Source: Olivibacter jilunii
Lineage (GTDB): Bacteria; Bacteroidota; Bacteroidia; Sphingobacteriales; Sphingobacteriaceae
Length of the DNA stretch: 64,000 nucleotides
NCBI RefSeq assembly: GCF_900607235.1
Contig: NZ_LR027848.1
Location: forward strand, 248,001-312,000
Reading direction: 5' to 3'
The position numbers and the translations under genes are program-made. Numbering within the stretch: position 1 is the stretch's first letter; each line of letters starts with the position of its first letter. This document shows positions 62,083-64,000 of this stretch, piece after piece. A model generated the notes under the pieces. That model saw only the letters and a program-made list of their open reading frames with translations. It ran no database searches and was not told the origin of the DNA.

Positions 62083-63093
62083 TTAAAGCCGGACTGACCG
62101 TTCGAACTGATGTTTGTTAGCTTCTTGAAGCTTCGGATTCTCCTTAACTACCGGTAAGGGTTTCAGGGTCTCATAATGATTCGCCGAGATAACGGATGTA
62201 TGGACTACCTTTCGAGGACCTTCTATAACCCAATCGGTAGTATGTTTTTTATCGAAACGGCATGTATTGCAAATAAAATCCTCAACTTCGCCGTATTCAT
62301 CCTTTCGGGCTGTAACGCGTAGCACTTCTTCCCCTTTATACCACAGGGTAACTTTACCGGAACAGTCCGGGCAATCCCGATGTGCATCTACCGGTTTGGT
62401 AAACCAGACCCTGTTTTTAAACCGGAAAGTTTTATCGGTCAAAGCCCCTACGGGGCAGACATCAATCACATTGCCTGAAAAATTGTTATCGATCGCCTTT
62501 TCGATATACGTTGATATTTCAGCGGCATCTCCCCTTCCCAAAATGCCATGTACTCTTTTGTCCGTTATTTGATCTGCAACAAAAACGCAACGATAACATA
62601 AAATACATCGCGTCATATGTAATTGGATCTTATCTCCAATATCTATTCGTTCAAAAGTTCTTCGCTCAAATTCATAACGGGTAGCTGCAGCACCGTGTTC
62701 AAAACCTAGATCCTGCAAGTGGCATTCGCCGGCCTGATCGCAGATAGGGCAATCCAATGGATGATTAATCAACAACATTTCAACGACCCCTTTCCGTGCT
62801 TCCAAAACTTCATTGGAAGTAATGTTTTGAACCTCCATACCGTCCATCACCGTAGTGCGACAAGAAGCTACCAATTTAGGCATTGGTCTCGGATCCTTCT
62901 CTGAGCCTTTACTTACTTTTACCAGACAGGTTCTACATTTCCCGCCGCTTCCTTGTAATTTGGAATAATAACACATAGCGGGTGGTACAATTTCTCCCCC
63001 AATCTGCCGTGCGGCATTTAATATGGTTGTTCCAGGTGCTACTTCAACGGTAATACCATCAATGCTTACTTTTATTTTTTCGTTATCAGCCAT
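62083..63093 (-). CDS. nuoG: NADH:quinone oxidoreductase subunit G, short form
   Basis: NuoG carries the electron-relay clusters of the peripheral arm. The 336-residue protein has the [2Fe-2S] domain (AMCYYSKLQGSGGKCRTCLVKV), the His-Cys3 cluster region (NHPLDCPICDQAGECHLQDLG), a [4Fe-4S] motif (CILCYRCVFVADQI) and a further Cys set (CPDCSGKVTLWY, ICNTCRFDKK). The large molybdopterin-oxidoreductase-like domain of the roughly 700-900-residue classical NuoG is absent. Bacteroidota commonly have this short form, so it is probably not a truncation. It follows nuoF after a gap with repeat copy 3. Confidence 0.93.
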   Translation of the reverse strand: MADNEKIKVSIDGITVEVAPGTTILNAARQIGGEIVPPAMCYYSKLQGSGGKCRTCLVKVSKGSEKDPRPMPKLVASCRTTVMDGMEVQNITSNEVLEARKGVVEMLLINHPLDCPICDQAGECHLQDLGFEHGAAATRYEFERRTFERIDIGDKIQLHMTRCILCYRCVFVADQITDKRVHGILGRGDAAEISTYIEKAIDNNFSGNVIDVCPVGALTDKTFRFKNRVWFTKPVDAHRDCPDCSGKVTLWYKGEEVLRVTARKDEYGEVEDFICNTCRFDKKHTTDWVIEGPRKVVHTSVISANHYETLKPLPVVKENPKLQEANKHQFERSVRL

Positions 63094-63097
63094 ATAT

Positions 63098-63175
63098 TTA
63101 GTTATTAGCTGTTAGTTATTAGTTGTTAACCAGCCATTAGCCCCTCACTTTTTACCTTCACCCTTCCACCGTCAG
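63098..63175. repeat. G-rich/CTAA-rich intergenic element, copy 3
   Basis: On the minus strand GGAAGGGTGAAGG and AGTGAGGGGCTAATGG are followed by CAACTAATAACTAACAGC and CTAATAACTAA. The element fills the nuoF-nuoG gap, and its G-rich arm includes the last codons and TGA stop (63158-63160) of nuoF. It resembles copies at 10072 and 24350. Confidence 0.55.
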
Positions 63176-64000
63176 GGGATCTGCATAATGTGCCAAGCCG
63201 AAATTTCTATGTTGTGCCTCTTCTCCATGAATGACGTGCCACTCAAATTCGTCTCTAAAATGACGAATAGCACTTGCAACGGGCCAAGCAGCTGCATCAC
63301 CAAGCGGGCAAATTGTATTCCCTTCTATTTTTTTCGAGACATCTACCAATAGGTCAATATCACTCATTTTGCCATGGCCATATTCGAGCCGGTGCAATAC
63401 TTTCTCCATCCAACCTGTTCCCTCTCTACAAGGTGAGCACTGACCGCAGCTCTCGTGATGATAAAAGCGGGCAAAATTCCAGGTATTACGCACAATGCAT
63501 TGATCTTCATCGAAGACGATAAAACCTCCCGATCCGAGCATTGTTCCGGTTGCGAAACCACCATCAGCCAACGATTCGTAAGTCATGAGCCGATTCTCTC
63601 CCTTTGCTGTTTTTAATATTAAATTAGCGGGAAGAATCGGGACAGAAGAACCGCCTGCTACAACTGCTTTTAAACGCTTTCCGTTGGTGATGCCTCCACA
63701 GTATTCATCAGAATAGATAAATTCTTCTACCGGTAGACCGAGTTCGATTTCATACACCCCCGGTTTATTAATATTGCCGGAGGCTGATATCAATTTAGTT
63801 CCGGTGCTTCGCTCGATACCTATTTTGGCGTATTCCTCTCCACCCATATTTAATATCGGGACTGTGGCGGCGATTGACTCGACATTATTGACAACCGTAG
63901 GACAGTTATACAAACCAGCCACTGCAGGGAATGGAGGTTTTATACGAGGGTTTCCTCGTTTTCCCTCAAGTGATTCCAAGAGCGCTGTTTCCTCACCACA
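63158..64000 (-). CDS. nuoF: NADH:quinone oxidoreductase subunit F (5' part outside window)
   Basis: NuoF binds NADH, FMN and the [4Fe-4S] cluster N3. The visible 280 residues start in frame at the window edge with CGEETALLESLEGKRGNPR, the family's FMN/NADH-site motif, so about one third of the N-terminus is missing. The C-terminal ESCGQCSPCREGTGWMEKVL gives three cluster Cys residues, and NTICPLGDAAAWPVASAIRHF gives the fourth. Its stop codon lies inside repeat copy 3. It is the first visible gene of the nuoF-N operon. Confidence 0.95.
   Translation of the reverse strand, partial: CGEETALLESLEGKRGNPRIKPPFPAVAGLYNCPTVVNNVESIAATVPILNMGGEEYAKIGIERSTGTKLISASGNINKPGVYEIELGLPVEEFIYSDEYCGGITNGKRLKAVVAGGSSVPILPANLILKTAKGENRLMTYESLADGGFATGTMLGSGGFIVFDEDQCIVRNTWNFARFYHHESCGQCSPCREGTGWMEKVLHRLEYGHGKMSDIDLLVDVSKKIEGNTICPLGDAAAWPVASAIRHFRDEFEWHVIHGEEAQHRNFGLAHYADPLTVEG

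Noticed and set aside
62083-63093. nuoG as a truncated pseudogene
   Set aside because: All N-terminal cluster-binding Cys motifs are intact and the short form is, to my knowledge, usual in Bacteroidota; nuoH follows normally.

Overview
The window is ordinary-looking chromosomal core DNA from a Bacteroidota bacterium, most likely of the Sphingobacteriaceae type (Pedobacter, Olivibacter or Sphingobacterium relatives). This is inferred from gene content: DUF4270 and DUF4834 proteins, a GldJ-like lipoprotein, a Bacteroidota OstA-like protein, an S46 dipeptidyl-peptidase, BshA of bacillithiol synthesis, a half-length GlgA-like protein beside panC, and a short NuoG. Recurrent TTG-(19/20)-TAnnTTTG promoters and the lack of Shine-Dalgarno sequences point the same way. 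I see no rRNA, tRNA, CRISPR array, insertion sequence, prophage or toxin-antitoxin pair, and no stretch over 300 bases without a gene.

Layout. 1-5.2 kb: the end of a cupin gene (minus, cut by the window), then acyl-CoA dehydrogenase, a TlpA-like lipoprotein and an M1 aminopeptidase lipoprotein (plus). 5.2-11 kb, all minus: a PIF1-type helicase, a two-component pair, panD and panC. 11-16.5 kb: GlgA-like and DUF4270 genes (plus), gldJ-like (minus), ispF (plus) and a tiny FeoB-associated-type membrane protein (minus). 16.7-18.6 kb: typA. 18.7-26.9 kb: a small surface-glycan cluster (methyltransferase, flippase, three glycosyltransferases, a DUF5672 protein) and a YfhO-type membrane protein. 27-32.5 kb: DUF4834, a PH-like membrane protein, tilS, a phage-Hef-like protein, a Gfo/Idh/MocA oxidoreductase and miaA. 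32.5-42 kb: S46 peptidase, OstA-like protein, a serine hydrolase with a GH3 C-terminal domain, bshA, a lactonase-fold propeller and a small holin-like membrane protein. 42.2-47.1 kb: rimP-nusA-infB. 47.2-54.6 kb: an MsbA-like ABC exporter, aminotransferase-tyrA, rsmE, a CNNM/CBS protein, pyrophosphatase and DedA. 54.6-64 kb: respiratory complex I genes in the order nuoF-G-H-I-J-K-L-M-N on the minus strand, with nuoF cut by the window edge.

Functional links: panC and panD serve pantothenate/CoA synthesis; rimP-nusA-infB serve ribosome maturation, transcription elongation and translation initiation; tilS and miaA modify tRNA; the aminotransferase and tyrA probably finish tyrosine/phenylalanine synthesis; nuoF-N encode most of NADH:quinone oxidoreductase.

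No obviously new multi-gene system was found. The most interesting signals are small: five genes whose start codon lies exactly four bases after a TAnnTTTG promoter element (candidate leaderless mRNAs); a terminator-like hairpin at the very start of the rimP-nusA transcript; structured leaders before the GlgA-like gene and typA; three copies of a G-rich/CTAA-rich intergenic element, all at the 3' ends of minus-strand genes; an unassigned hairpin element before the oxidoreductase gene; and several proteins with unusual domain content (Hef-like protein, GH3-C/beta-lactamase hydrolase, half-length GlgA, OstA with a Ser/Asp/Leu insertion).
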